From NCBI RefSeq assembly GCF_014851585.1, contig NZ_JACVAB010000006.1, forward strand, positions 62,001 through 126,000: 64,000 nt of DNA, written 5' to 3'. The translations under genes and the position numbers were made by a program. This document shows positions 50,391 to 59,790 of this stretch, piece by piece. Under the pieces are notes generated by a model. That model was given only the letters and a program-made list of their open reading frames with translations. It ran no database searches and was not told the origin of the DNA. Every line of letters starts with the position of its first letter. Position 1 is the first letter of the stretch. The DNA is from Agrobacterium sp. AGB01 (GTDB taxonomy: Bacteria; Pseudomonadota; Alphaproteobacteria; Rhizobiales; Rhizobiaceae).

Positions 50391-52211
50391 TCAAACAGCA
50401 AGCTTGGACTTTTCGAAACGCTTGCGGTCGTTCGCATCAAGGAACATCTTGCGCAGGCGGATCGACTTTGGTGTGACTTCCATCAACTCATCGTCCTGAA
50501 TCCACGACAATGCGCGGTCAAGGGTCATGCGGATTGGCGGCGTCAGCTTCACGGCTTCATCCTTGCCAGCAGCGCGGATGTTGGTGAGCTGCTTGCCCTT
50601 CAGAACGTTCACTTCGAGATCATTGTCACGGGTATGAATACCAATGATCATACCGGCGTAAACCTTTTCACCTGGCTCGATGATCATCGGGCCGCGATCT
50701 TCAAGGTTAAACATCGCGTAAGCAACCGCTTCACCCGAACCGTTGGACAGCAGAACGCCGTTGACGCGACCGGCAATAGCACCCTTGAATGGCTGGTAGT
50801 CATGGAACAGACGGTTCATGATGGCCGTACCGCGCGTATCCGTCAGCAGTTCGGACTGGTAGCCGATCAGACCACGGGTCGGAGCAAGGAACTTCAAACG
50901 AACGCGGTTACCACCGGAAGGACGCAGTTCAGTCATTTCAGCCTTACGTTCAGACATTTTCTGAACGACGACACCGGAATGTTCTTCATCAACGTCGATA
51001 ACGACTTCTTCGATCGGCTCGATGGTCTGGCCGTTCTCGTCCTTCTGCATTACAACGCGAGGACGCGAAACTGCAAGTTCGAAACCTTCGCGACGCATGG
51101 TTTCGATCAGAACTGCAAGCTGCAATTCGCCACGACCGGAAACGAAGAACGAATCCTTGCCTTCAGCTTCTTCGATCTTGAGAGCGACGTTGCCTTCAGC
51201 TTCCTTGAACAGACGGTCGCGGATAACGCGAGACGTTACCTTGTCGCCTTCTGTGCCGGCAAGCGGGCTGTCGTTAACGATGAAGGACATCGTAACGGTT
51301 GGTGGATCGATCGGCTGAGCCTTCATCGCTTCCGTGACAGAGGGATCACAGAATGTATCAGCAACGGTACCCTTGGAGAGACCGGCAATAGCAACGATGT
51401 CGCCAGCGTGCGCTTCATCAATAGCTGTGCGCTCAATACCGCGGAAAGCGAGAATCTTGGAAATACGACCGGTTTCAATGGTCTTTCCATCCTGGCCCAA
51501 GACCTTGACGGCCTGGTTAGGCTTGATCGAACCAGATGCGATACGACCAGTGATGATGCGGCCGAGGAAGGGGTTGGCTTCCAGAATGGTACCGATCAGG
51601 CGGAAAGGACCTTCTTCAATTGTTGGCTCAGGAACGTGCTTCAGAACCAGATCCAGAAGTGGTGCAAGACCCTCATCCTTAGGACCTTCCGGGTTGACGT
51701 TCATCCAGCCATCGCGACCGGAACCGTACAGGATCGGGAAGTCGAGCTGTTCATCAGTCGCATCGAGGTTCGCAAACAGGTCGAAAACTTCGTTGATAAC
51801 TTCTTCATGGCGGCCGTCTGGACGGTCGATCTTGTTGATCGCGACGATTGGGCGAAGACCAACCTTGAGCGCCTTGGACACAACGAACTTGGTCTGCGGC
51901 ATTGGGCCTTCAGACGAGTCGACCAGAACGATCGCGCCATCCACCATCGAAAGGATACGCTCAACTTCGCCACCGAAGTCGGCGTGGCCGGGGGTGTCTA
52001 CGATGTTGATGCGAACACCCTTCCACTCAACCGAAGTTGCCTTGGCGAGAATGGTGATGCCGCGCTCTTTTTCGAGGTCGTTGGAGTCCATAACGCGCTC
52101 AGCAACGCGCTGGTTGTCACGGAACGAGCCGGACTGCTTCAGAAGTTCGTCAACGAGGGTTGTTTTCCCATGGTCAACGTGCGCGATGATCGCGATGTTG
52201 CGAATTGCCAT
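50391..52211 (-). CDS. typA: Translational GTPase TypA/BipA
   Basis: Ribosome-associated GTPase related to EF-G, used in 50S assembly and stress or cold adaptation. 606 residues; G1 AHVDHGKTT, G2 region ERGITI, G3 DTPGHADFGGE, G4 NKIDRPD, and the TypA-specific C-terminal domain (EVNVLKGKQLTNIRAAG). Confidence 0.97.
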   Translation of the reverse strand: MAIRNIAIIAHVDHGKTTLVDELLKQSGSFRDNQRVAERVMDSNDLEKERGITILAKATSVEWKGVRINIVDTPGHADFGGEVERILSMVDGAIVLVDSSEGPMPQTKFVVSKALKVGLRPIVAINKIDRPDGRHEEVINEVFDLFANLDATDEQLDFPILYGSGRDGWMNVNPEGPKDEGLAPLLDLVLKHVPEPTIEEGPFRLIGTILEANPFLGRIITGRIASGSIKPNQAVKVLGQDGKTIETGRISKILAFRGIERTAIDEAHAGDIVAIAGLSKGTVADTFCDPSVTEAMKAQPIDPPTVTMSFIVNDSPLAGTEGDKVTSRVIRDRLFKEAEGNVALKIEEAEGKDSFFVSGRGELQLAVLIETMRREGFELAVSRPRVVMQKDENGQTIEPIEEVVIDVDEEHSGVVVQKMSERKAEMTELRPSGGNRVRLKFLAPTRGLIGYQSELLTDTRGTAIMNRLFHDYQPFKGAIAGRVNGVLLSNGSGEAVAYAMFNLEDRGPMIIEPGEKVYAGMIIGIHTRDNDLEVNVLKGKQLTNIRAAGKDEAVKLTPPIRMTLDRALSWIQDDELMEVTPKSIRLRKMFLDANDRKRFEKSKLAV

Positions 52212-52429
52212 TGTTCAAAATCTCTGAGGTTGGGCGCTCAATTCGGGAGGGTGCGCCAGTTCATTTGGCGCGCTCATAACCTTTTTTTTGGTTTTGCGAA
52301 AGGGGGGGCCGTGTCATATGACCCTTGCGTATACGCAATAACATAAAAATATGACAGCCAAAGCGCGCAACCCAAAGCGGTTGGCGTTTTCTGAAACGCT
52401 TTCGATTTCCGCATAGTTTTCAACAAAAA

Positions 52430-52448
52430 GGCGGGGAATGACCCCGCC
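52430..52448 (-). terminator. Terminator downstream of the M3 peptidase gene
   Basis: GGCGGGG (52430-52436) pairs with CCCCGCC (52442-52448); on the minus strand it is followed by TTTTTG. The remaining bases toward typA hold the typA leader and no gene that I can see. Confidence 0.85.
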
Positions 52449-52456
52449 TCATATTG

Positions 52457-54517
52457 TTAGATTAAGCCACGCTTTTTCAGCATCGCATCCGGGCTTGGCA
52501 TTTTTCCACGAAATGCCAGGTAGGCCGCCTCAGGGTCAACGGAACCGCCAGACGAGTAGATATTCTCCTTCAGCTTACGGGCAAGCTCGGCGTTGAACGG
52601 GTTACCGCTTTCCTCAAATGCCGCAAACGCATCGGCATCCAGAACCTCGGACCACATGTAGGAGTAATAACCGGCAGAATATCCGTCGCCGGAGAAGACG
52701 TGCTGGAAGTGCGGGGTGGCGTGACGCATGACCAAAGACTGGGGCATGGAAAGCGAAGACAGTACTTCAGCCTGCACCGCCATGGGATCACTGACCTTGC
52801 TGCGGTTGTGGAATGCCATGTCGACCAACGCCGACGAGGTATATTCCACCGTGTTGAAACCAGCATTGAAGGTTTGCGCTGCCAGAACTTTGTCGAGCAA
52901 CGCTTTCGGCATTGGCGCACCGGTTTCGAAATGCAGCGCATAGGCGCTGAGAATTTCCGGCACTGTCAGCCAGTGTTCGTAAAGCTGCGACGGCAGTTCC
53001 ACGAAGTCACGTGACACACCGGTTCCCGAAACGGACGGATAGGTCACGTCGGACAACATGCCGTGCAGCGCATGGCCAAATTCATGGAACAGGGTACGGG
53101 CGTCATCCAGCGACAGCAGCGCCGGCTTGCCTTCCGCTGGCTTGGCGAAATTGCAAACATTGTAGATGATCGGCAGTTCGCCCTGAACACCGTTTTTCAG
53201 GGTCAGTTTGTGCTGCGACTGGAACGAGCTCATCCAGGCACCGGAACGCTTGGACGGACGCGCGAAATAATCACCAAGGAACATGGCTTTCAGCGCACCC
53301 TTGTCGTCACGAATTTCGAAAACCCGCACATCCGGATGGTAACCTGTCACGCCTTTCATCTCGGTGGCGTGAACGCCAAACAGCCGCTTCGCCACGTCGA
53401 AGCAGGCATCGATAATCTTTTCGAGCTGCAGATATGGCTTCAGTTCGGCTTCAGAAAAATTGAACTTCTGTGCACGCAGCTTTTCGGCGTAATGACGCCA
53501 ATCCCATGGGCAAACCTCGTGATTACGGCCTTCTTCCCGGATGAGGTCGGCAAGCTCGGCTTCTTCCTCACGGGCCCGGGCAACAGCCTTTTCCCATACC
53601 GTGGTCAACAGGCCATTCACCGCCTGTGGCGTTTTGGCCATGGTGTCATCCAGCTTGTATGCAGCAAAGCTTTCGTAACCGAGCAGACCGGCCTTTTCCT
53701 CACGCAGCGCCAGCGTCTGTTTGACAATGTCGATATTGTCGGTTTCTCCGCCATTCGCACCGCGCGCCACCCAGGCCTTGAACGCCTGCTCACGCAGGTC
53801 ACGACGTTCGGAAAATGTCAGGAACGGTTCGATAATCGAACGCGACAGGGTTACAGCATAGGCCGCGTCCAGACCTTTTTCCTTGGCAGCTGAGGCCATT
53901 GCATCACGCAAAAATGCAGGGATACCGGCAAGCTCCTCGTCACTGGACAACGCCAGCGACCAGTTTTTTTCATCGGCCAGAACGTTTTGGCCAAACTTGG
54001 CACCAAGGCCAGCCAGTTGCTCGTTAATTGCAGCAAGCCGTTCTTGGCGGTCCTTGGCAAGCTTGGCGCCGGAGCGGACAAAACCCTTCCAATGTCGTTC
54101 CAGAACCCGCTTTTCCTCAGTCGTCAGGCTCAGCGTCTCACGCTGCTCCCAGAGAGCATCGATGCGGGCAAAGAGGTGCGCATTCATGCCAATCTTCGAA
54201 TAATGACGCGACATTTTCGGCGCGATTTCACGCTCCAGCGCCTGAATGGTCTCGTTGGTGTTGGAGCCTGCCTTGTTCCAGAAGATCGACGAAACACGTG
54301 AAAGTTCGTCGCCGACAATTTCCAGCGCAACGATGGTGTTTGCAAAGGTTGCGGCCTCGGCATTGCCTGCAATCGCTTCGATTTCCGCTTCGTGATTTGC
54401 CAATGCAACATCAAAGGCTGGCGCGAAATCACTGTCTTTCACCGCGTCGAACTGCGGCAATCCGTTCGGTCCGGTCCACTGAAAAAGCGCCTGATTTGCT
54501 ACGGAATGCGATGTCAT
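52457..54517 (-). CDS. dcp: M3 family zinc metallopeptidase (Dcp/oligopeptidase type)
   Basis: Cytoplasmic oligopeptide-degrading enzyme, 686 residues, the usual length for peptidyl-dipeptidase Dcp or oligopeptidase A. The HExxH zinc site is in FHEFGHALHGML, with the third ligand region preceding SVSGTGVSRDFVELPSQ (E of the ExxS/D motif). The C terminus YLAFRGKMPSPDAML is typical. Dcp and PrlC cannot be cleanly separated here. Confidence 0.9.
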   Translation of the reverse strand: MTSHSVANQALFQWTGPNGLPQFDAVKDSDFAPAFDVALANHEAEIEAIAGNAEAATFANTIVALEIVGDELSRVSSIFWNKAGSNTNETIQALEREIAPKMSRHYSKIGMNAHLFARIDALWEQRETLSLTTEEKRVLERHWKGFVRSGAKLAKDRQERLAAINEQLAGLGAKFGQNVLADEKNWSLALSSDEELAGIPAFLRDAMASAAKEKGLDAAYAVTLSRSIIEPFLTFSERRDLREQAFKAWVARGANGGETDNIDIVKQTLALREEKAGLLGYESFAAYKLDDTMAKTPQAVNGLLTTVWEKAVARAREEEAELADLIREEGRNHEVCPWDWRHYAEKLRAQKFNFSEAELKPYLQLEKIIDACFDVAKRLFGVHATEMKGVTGYHPDVRVFEIRDDKGALKAMFLGDYFARPSKRSGAWMSSFQSQHKLTLKNGVQGELPIIYNVCNFAKPAEGKPALLSLDDARTLFHEFGHALHGMLSDVTYPSVSGTGVSRDFVELPSQLYEHWLTVPEILSAYALHFETGAPMPKALLDKVLAAQTFNAGFNTVEYTSSALVDMAFHNRSKVSDPMAVQAEVLSSLSMPQSLVMRHATPHFQHVFSGDGYSAGYYSYMWSEVLDADAFAAFEESGNPFNAELARKLKENIYSSGGSVDPEAAYLAFRGKMPSPDAMLKKRGLI

Positions 54518-54690
54518 ATGCCTTCACCTCTGAACTGTTACCTTAAACCGCATATAGTACAGACATTGGTCAAAATCCAATCAGCTTCGCAGGTTTAAAT
54601 TGAGGTTTTTGCGCCCACCATTAAGGCGCAAATGTTACCCGATTTGGTGTCAGAAAGGGGGATAAGGATAGAGAAGAAGGCACGGATTGC

Positions 54691-54706
54691 AGGCGTTTTG
54701 ACGCCT
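54691..54706. other. Short inverted repeat in the 309-base gap before the unknown gene
   Basis: AGGCGT (54691-54696) pairs with ACGCCT (54701-54706). The gap between the peptidase and the next gene holds this small hairpin and a promoter further down; I see no tRNA, no protein gene and no clear small RNA. Confidence 0.3.
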
Positions 54707-54762
54707 CACGACAATATCCGGTGCATAAAGCCAACACGCTGCCCTTTGAGGCGTGCAAAATA

Positions 54763-54791
54763 TTGACCAACACCCTGAACGTGTGATGTAT
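54763..54791 (+). promoter_or_regulatory. Candidate housekeeping promoter of the unknown gene
   Basis: -35 TTGACC (54763-54768), 17-base spacer, -10 ATGTAT (54786-54791). It would start transcription about 30 bases before the ATG and is well placed for the gene that follows. Confidence 0.5.
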
Positions 54792-54826
54792 TTTTCCAAT
54801 AATATCCCATGATGGAGATATAAATT

Positions 54827-55258
54827 ATGGAGATCTATTCTTTACGGACATCCGCGAATTTCATTTTTAACAATAGCGCCAAGAAAAATCCGACGCCAGA
54901 AATTGAAATTCCTCGTATCGAAGAACAATCAAACAGCGAAACCTTTGCGGCCCCGCAAGAGCAAAATGAGCGTGTTAATTTCTCCAGCATAAGCCCGCGT
55001 GAATTGCGCGACATGGCAACTGAATATTATCAGGCCGGGCAAATACAGCAGACGATATATAGCGAGCTATCTTCTGAACTTCCCACGCATGCCTTGAATG
55101 CAATGGGCGAAGTGGTCGATCTTACCCACGTCACCGACGATACCTATTTCGATTTTGGCTCCTATTTCCGGGACCAACTGACCATTGCCCAATCCATCGG
55201 TGATCCCGCCAAGGCGGAAGTTCTTGAAGATGTTGTGTCGTTTATCGACAGCGTTTGA
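54827..55258 (+). CDS. Unrecognised 143-residue protein
   Basis: I do not recognise a family. The protein is acidic and apparently soluble, with no signal peptide or membrane segment. The first 60 residues are low in structure (NNSAKKNPTPEIEIPRIEEQ). The second half is likely helical (SPRELRDMATEYYQAGQIQQ, then DFGSYFRDQLTIAQSIGD and VLEDVVSFIDSV). The gene looks real: GGAG lies nine bases before the ATG, a sigma70-like promoter stands upstream, and it is isolated in its own interval. The first part is richer in A+T than neighbouring genes. A regulatory or secreted-effector role cannot be judged. Confidence 0.65.
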   Translation: MEIYSLRTSANFIFNNSAKKNPTPEIEIPRIEEQSNSETFAAPQEQNERVNFSSISPRELRDMATEYYQAGQIQQTIYSELSSELPTHALNAMGEVVDLTHVTDDTYFDFGSYFRDQLTIAQSIGDPAKAEVLEDVVSFIDSV

Positions 55259-55337
55259 AGCCAAAGCGGGTTGATTTGTGGCCTTGCGGCACGATACTTC
55301 GCAAGTTGATTTGATTTCCACGGTAAAACTAGTAAGT

Positions 55338-55355
55338 CTGCCTTATGGAAGGCAG
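55338..55355. promoter_or_regulatory. Inverted repeat at the marR ribosome site, possible operator
   Basis: CTGCCTT (55338-55344) and AAGGCAG (55349-55355) are perfect 7-bp arms around ATGG, ending three bases before the MarR ATG. As DNA it could be a MarR operator; as RNA the hairpin would hide the AAGG ribosome site. Confidence 0.5.
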
Positions 55356-55358
55356 GTC

Positions 55359-55811
55359 ATGACACAGCATCAGGAAACACAATCGATTGCATTTCTGGTC
55401 ATTTCCGGTGCGCGCCTGTTCAACAGCGCATTTGAAAAACGTGTCTCCATCGCCGGTCTGGAATTGACGCCGGGTGAAGCCCGAACCTTGCTGACAATCG
55501 CCGCTATCAATGGCAGCAGGCAAACTGAAATTGCCGCCCGTATCGGCGTGGAGCCAATGACACTCTGCGCCTATCTTGACCGGCTGGAGGGCTTGAGCCT
55601 TGTCGAGCGCCAGCAAGACCAGAAAGATCGCCGCTCCAAGCGCGTGTTTCTCGCTCCAGCCTCGACCGTCATGCTCAAGGAAATTCGCATTGAGATCGAT
55701 GCCCTGATCACGCAGGCGACCAAAGGCCTGACCAAGACAGAGGTTGATACCATGCATAGGTCACTCACCCTCCTGAACAGCAACCTGCAAAACCTGCAGG
55801 ATCAGCCTTAA
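55359..55811 (+). CDS. MarR family transcriptional regulator
   Basis: A 150-residue winged-helix regulator: GARLFNSAFEKRVSIAGLEL in the N-terminal dimer helices, ALL-beta wing DQKDRRSKRVFLA (the MarR DR.RSK.V signature) and recognition helix around EIAARIGVEPMTLCAYLDRL. The family mostly represses efflux genes and responds to aromatic or drug ligands. It precedes a Bcr/CflA-type exporter by 27 bases, so it likely controls that gene and itself. Confidence 0.9.
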   Translation: MTQHQETQSIAFLVISGARLFNSAFEKRVSIAGLELTPGEARTLLTIAAINGSRQTEIAARIGVEPMTLCAYLDRLEGLSLVERQQDQKDRRSKRVFLAPASTVMLKEIRIEIDALITQATKGLTKTEVDTMHRSLTLLNSNLQNLQDQP

Positions 55812-55838
55812 ACGGCGATAATCGGAATATCAGAACGA

Positions 55839-57050
55839 ATGCCGCCTCCTCTACCAGCGCCCACTCCGATCATGACCACGCGGCGGACCGCCATTCTTGG
55901 CGCCCTGTTGATGGCGATCGGACCAATTTCCATGGCAATCTACACGCCAGCTATGCCGGAACTGGTCAAAGCATTCGGCACAACGGAATCGGCAATCAAG
56001 ATCAGCCTTGCCCTTTATTTTGCAGGTTTCGCGCTGGCGCAGCTTGTCTCCGGCCCGGCATCGGATGCTTTTGGCCGTAAGTCGGCCAGCCTTTTTTTTC
56101 TCTCGATCTATCTGGCAGGCGGACTGATTGCGGTGTTTGCTCCATCGGTCGAGTTTCTTCTGGCCGCCCGACTTATCCAGGGTATCGGCGTATCCGTCGG
56201 CATGACGGTGGCGCGCGCCATTGTCCGCGACCAGTTCATTGGATCTGAAGCATCCAGTATCCTCAACCTGATCGGCATCATGCTGGCAATCGGCCCTGCT
56301 ATTGGCCCGACAATGGGCGGACTGTCACTTGCCGCCTTTGGCTGGCATTCGGTTTTTTGGCTGATGGTTGGTTTTGGCGTCATCTCGGTTGTCGCAGTCG
56401 TATTTTTCCTGCGTGAGACAACCGTGCCGGACAGAAAGCTGATCAGACCGGGCAACCTCGTAAGGGCCTATGCCGAATTGCTGAGAAACAAACGTTTCCT
56501 CTTTGCCGCGCTCATTATGGCCGGTTCGGTTGGCGCCCTTTATGCCCAGGCCACCATGCTGTCCTTTATCCTCATCAATGAGGTCGGCCTCACGCCGACA
56601 GGATTCGGGCTGAGCATGCTGATGCAGTCAGGCGCTTACTTCTCCGGTTCGGTTGCGCTGCGGTTTCTGGTCAAAATCTTAGGTGACCGCCACTCCGCAA
56701 TGCTCGGACTATGCTGTTCGGGCATCGGTGGAACATTGATGATCCTGTCGGTTTTCCTTCTAGAGCCATCGTTCATAACCATCATGGGGCCGGTGGCTGT
56801 TGCCACCTTCGGCATCGCATTGATCACGCCTTACATCGTGACGGCTGCGATGGCGCCCTTTCCGCATATGGCTGGCTCGGCATCGGCAATGATGGGTTTT
56901 ATACAGATGAGCTCCGGTTTTATCGCCGGTGTTGTGGCCTCGCTAATTGGCTCACCACTGCTCGCCTTCGGCACCGTTATTCCTTTTATGGAATTTATGG
57001 CCATCGCTGGCTACATCGGTTTTGCCAGCTTCACCCGCAAAACGGCATGA
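55839..57050 (+). CDS. Bcr/CflA family drug efflux MFS transporter
   Basis: A 403-residue, 12-helix exporter. MAIYTPAMPELVKAFGTTES in helix 1 and its loop, the motif A-like GPASDAFGRKSA, and LIQGIGVSVGMTVARAIVRDQ of the Bcr/CflA group. The ATG at 55839 gives a short Pro-rich leader; ATG 55872 (MTTRRTAILG) may be the real start. Paired with the upstream MarR gene. Confidence 0.9.
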   Translation: MPPPLPAPTPIMTTRRTAILGALLMAIGPISMAIYTPAMPELVKAFGTTESAIKISLALYFAGFALAQLVSGPASDAFGRKSASLFFLSIYLAGGLIAVFAPSVEFLLAARLIQGIGVSVGMTVARAIVRDQFIGSEASSILNLIGIMLAIGPAIGPTMGGLSLAAFGWHSVFWLMVGFGVISVVAVVFFLRETTVPDRKLIRPGNLVRAYAELLRNKRFLFAALIMAGSVGALYAQATMLSFILINEVGLTPTGFGLSMLMQSGAYFSGSVALRFLVKILGDRHSAMLGLCCSGIGGTLMILSVFLLEPSFITIMGPVAVATFGIALITPYIVTAAMAPFPHMAGSASAMMGFIQMSSGFIAGVVASLIGSPLLAFGTVIPFMEFMAIAGYIGFASFTRKTA

Positions 57051-57053
57051 AAA

Positions 57054-57082
57054 AACCGCGGCGTCGCCACCGCGGTTCTTTA
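57054..57082. terminator. Bidirectional terminator between the efflux gene and argG
   Basis: AACCGCGG (57054-57061) pairs with CCGCGGTT (57070-57077), with A's before and T's after. It lies between two convergent genes. Confidence 0.88.
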
Positions 57083-57101
57083 AAATCACAGGCTCTGTTG
57101 A

Positions 57102-58325
57102 TTACTTGCCCTGATTACGCTTTGCGAGGGTGCGCAGACGAAGTGCGTTGAGCTTGATGAAGCCAGCTGCATCCTTCTGGTCGTAGGCACCCTGGTCGTC
57201 TTCAAACGTCACCAGCTTGTCGGAGTAGAGCGACTTGTCGCTTTCGCGGCCAGTCACCATCACATTGCCCTTGTAGAGCTTCAGCGTGACTTCGCCTTCA
57301 ACATGCTCCTGGCTCTTGTCGATCAATGCCTGCAGCATTTCGCGCTCTGGCGAGAACCAGAAGCCGTAATAGATCAGCTCGGCGTAACGTGGCATCAGCT
57401 CATCCTTGAGATGGGCTGCACCACGGTCAAGCGTGATGGATTCGATAGCGCGGTGAGCTGCCAACAGGATTGTACCGCCAGGTGTTTCGTAAACGCCACG
57501 CGACTTCATGCCAACAAAACGGTTCTCAACGAGGTCGAGACGACCGATACCATTGTCACGACCGTAGTTGTTCAGCGCAGCAAGCAAGGTTGCCGGCGAC
57601 ATTTCAACACCGTTAATCGAGCAGGCATCGCCCTTACGGAAACCAATCTTGATGGTTGTTGCCTGATCCGGTGCAGCTTCTGGAGAGATCGTGCGCATGT
57701 GCACATATTCCGGAGCCTCGACAGCCGGGTCTTCCAGAACCTTGCCCTCGGAAGAGGAATGCAGGAGATTGGCGTCGACGGAGAATGGCGCCTCGCCCTT
57801 CTTGTCTTTGGCAACCGGGATCTGGTTTTCTTCGGCGAACTTCAGCAGGTCAGTACGGCTTTTGAAGGCCCAGTCGCGCCATGGTGCGATGATCTTGATA
57901 TCAGGGTTCAGCGCATAGGCCGAAAGTTCGAAGCGAACCTGGTCGTTGCCCTTGCCGGTTGCGCCGTGCGCAATCGCGTCTGCGCCGGTCTTCTTGGCGA
58001 TATCGATGAGATGCTTGGAAATCAGCGGACGCGCAATGGACGTGCCCAACAGATAGACGCCTTCATAAACGGCGTTGGCACGGAACATTGGGAACACGAA
58101 ATCACGCACGAATTCTTCGCGAACGTCCTCAACGAAGATTTCCTTGATGCCCAGCATCTCGGCCTTCTTGCGCGCTGGTTCCAGCTCTTCGCCCTGACCA
58201 AGGTCAGCTGTGAAGGTTACGACTTCCGCACCGAGTTCGGTCTGGAGCCATTTCAGGATGATCGAGGTATCGAGACCGCCAGAATAGGCGAGAACGACTT
58301 TTTTAACGTCTTTCGGAAGTGCCAT
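57102..58325 (-). CDS. argG: Argininosuccinate synthase
   Basis: Joins citrulline and aspartate in arginine synthesis. 407 residues; ATP-pyrophosphatase loop [12 protein letters not shown] at 14-25, [14 protein letters not shown], and the conserved [21 protein letters not shown] region (key part [13 protein letters not shown]). The next gene is divergent; the 208 bases between hold no other gene. Confidence 0.98.
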   Translation of the reverse strand: MALPKDVKKVVLAYSGGLDTSIILKWLQTELGAEVVTFTADLGQGEELEPARKKAEMLGIKEIFVEDVREEFVRDFVFPMFRANAVYEGVYLLGTSIARPLISKHLIDIAKKTGADAIAHGATGKGNDQVRFELSAYALNPDIKIIAPWRDWAFKSRTDLLKFAEENQIPVAKDKKGEAPFSVDANLLHSSSEGKVLEDPAVEAPEYVHMRTISPEAAPDQATTIKIGFRKGDACSINGVEMSPATLLAALNNYGRDNGIGRLDLVENRFVGMKSRGVYETPGGTILLAAHRAIESITLDRGAAHLKDELMPRYAELIYYGFWFSPEREMLQALIDKSQEHVEGEVTLKLYKGNVMVTGRESDKSLYSDKLVTFEDDQGAYDQKDAAGFIKLNALRLRTLAKRNQGK

Positions 58326-58533
58326 GAGTGATGTCCATCTGCGTACCGGCGAGCGATGAGTTCGCCATTTCCTTGGGAATGCGGCACTTTTAGCGAGTTT
58401 ATTGGCGCACGCAAGGAAAACCGGTGAAAGGCAGTGTCAGAGCAAGTGAAATTCCATTGGGAACAAAATCCGTCCACGTGAATTAAGCCATCCGGGCATC
58501 TTCGCTCTGAAGGGAAGATTTGAGGAGAGACCG

Positions 58534-59394
58534 ATGAGCAATCCGCATCCAGCATTCGCGCAAGGCAATGTCGCGGTCATCACAGGGGCAGCTTCGGGGA
58601 TAGGGCTGGCGGCAGCAAAAAAATTCGCAAGTCTCGGTATGAGTGTCGTGCTGGCTGATCTGGAAGGCGACAACTTGGCCAATGCTTACGCCGATGTGTT
58701 GGCAGAGGCAGAGGAAGGTGAAGCGCAGGTCGTGTCGATTGCGTCTGATGTTTCAAAACCCGATGACCTCGGCGCACTGGAACGCGCCGTTATCCAGCGT
58801 TTCGGCCGGGTGCATGTGCTGATGAACAATGCTGGCATTCAGCCGGGCAGCTCGATCTTTGGCCCGCAGACCAATTGGGAAAATGTGTTTGGCGTCAACC
58901 TGCTCGGCGTCATCAATGGCAGCCGAGTGTTTGGACCGGGCATGATTGGCCATGGCGAGCCGGGCCTGATCATTAATACCGGCTCCAAACAAGGCATCAC
59001 CACCCCTCCTGGCGATCCGGCCTATAATGTTTCAAAAGCCGGTGTCAAAGCCTTTACCGAGGCACTGCAACATGAACTGCGCAACGTTGCCGATTGCGCG
59101 ATCACCGCCCATATGCTGATCCCCGGTTTTGTCTTTACCAACCTCACCGCCAATGGTCGCACGGAAAAACCTGAGGGGGCATGGACACCGGAACAAACCA
59201 TTGAGTTCATGCTGGAAAGCATTGGTCACGGTGATTTCTATATACTGTGCCCGGACGGCGAAGTGGACAGAAAGACAGACGAAAAGCGTATTCTTTGGGC
59301 CGCCGGTGACATTGTTGAAAACCGCCCGCCGCTTTCACGTTGGCATGGAGATTACACCGGCGCTTTTGATTCCTTTCTCAAGGCGCAGCAGTAA
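58534..59394 (+). CDS. Short-chain dehydrogenase/reductase
   Basis: A 286-residue NAD(P)-dependent oxidoreductase. Cofactor motif TGAASGIG near residue 20, NNAGIQPGS, the serine in INTGSKQGI and the catalytic YNVSK. An insertion and a C-terminal stretch (FYILCPDGEVDRKTDEKRILWAAGD) are longer than the minimal SDR. GGAG lies 10 bases before the ATG. Substrate unknown; a LacI regulator follows. Confidence 0.88.
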   Translation: MSNPHPAFAQGNVAVITGAASGIGLAAAKKFASLGMSVVLADLEGDNLANAYADVLAEAEEGEAQVVSIASDVSKPDDLGALERAVIQRFGRVHVLMNNAGIQPGSSIFGPQTNWENVFGVNLLGVINGSRVFGPGMIGHGEPGLIINTGSKQGITTPPGDPAYNVSKAGVKAFTEALQHELRNVADCAITAHMLIPGFVFTNLTANGRTEKPEGAWTPEQTIEFMLESIGHGDFYILCPDGEVDRKTDEKRILWAAGDIVENRPPLSRWHGDYTGAFDSFLKAQQ

Positions 59395-59450
59395 ATAGCT
59401 GGCGTCGCGATATCCGCGTTCACCGATACCGTTCATCGATCGGCAAACAG

Positions 59451-59485
59451 AAAGACCAGGCTTTCGACAGCATGGTCTTTTTTTT
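59451..59485 (+). terminator. Terminator after the SDR gene
   Basis: AAAGACCA (59451-59458) pairs with TGGTCTTT (59473-59480), followed by T's. The gap of almost 400 bases to the LacI gene also contains the operator array below and is otherwise without a gene. Confidence 0.85.
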
Positions 59486-59659
59486 CGTCTGCCGTTTCGG
59501 TCCAAAATTGTTGCTCGCGTTGTGACCGCCATGATCACCGCATTGGTTCTGCGCCGGTTTCAGATCACACGCACTAATTTTCTTGTCGCAATAAGACAGG
59601 CTGCCCCACCTTTCGTGGAACATATCCTCGTACAAGGGATGCATTTCGCCACCTCAAAA

Positions 59660-59753
59660 TTGAATCGATTCAAAAACGATACGGAAATCAAATTGAACCG
59701 ATTCAATATTACGCAAAAATTCGCTCTGTCAAACGTTTCTTGAACCGATACAA
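59660..59753. promoter_or_regulatory. Three LacI-type operator palindromes upstream of the LacI regulator
   Basis: TTGAATCGATTCAA (59660-59673, perfect), TTGAACCGATTCAA (59693-59706, one broken pair) and TTGAACCGATACAA (59740-59753, two broken pairs). All carry the central CG of LacI-family sites. They start 33 and 47 bases apart. The last one ends 37 bases before the regulator start, likely over its promoter. Confidence 0.75.
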
Positions 59754-59790
59754 AAAACTGCTACCTTTATGACGACATAAAGGAGTGGTT

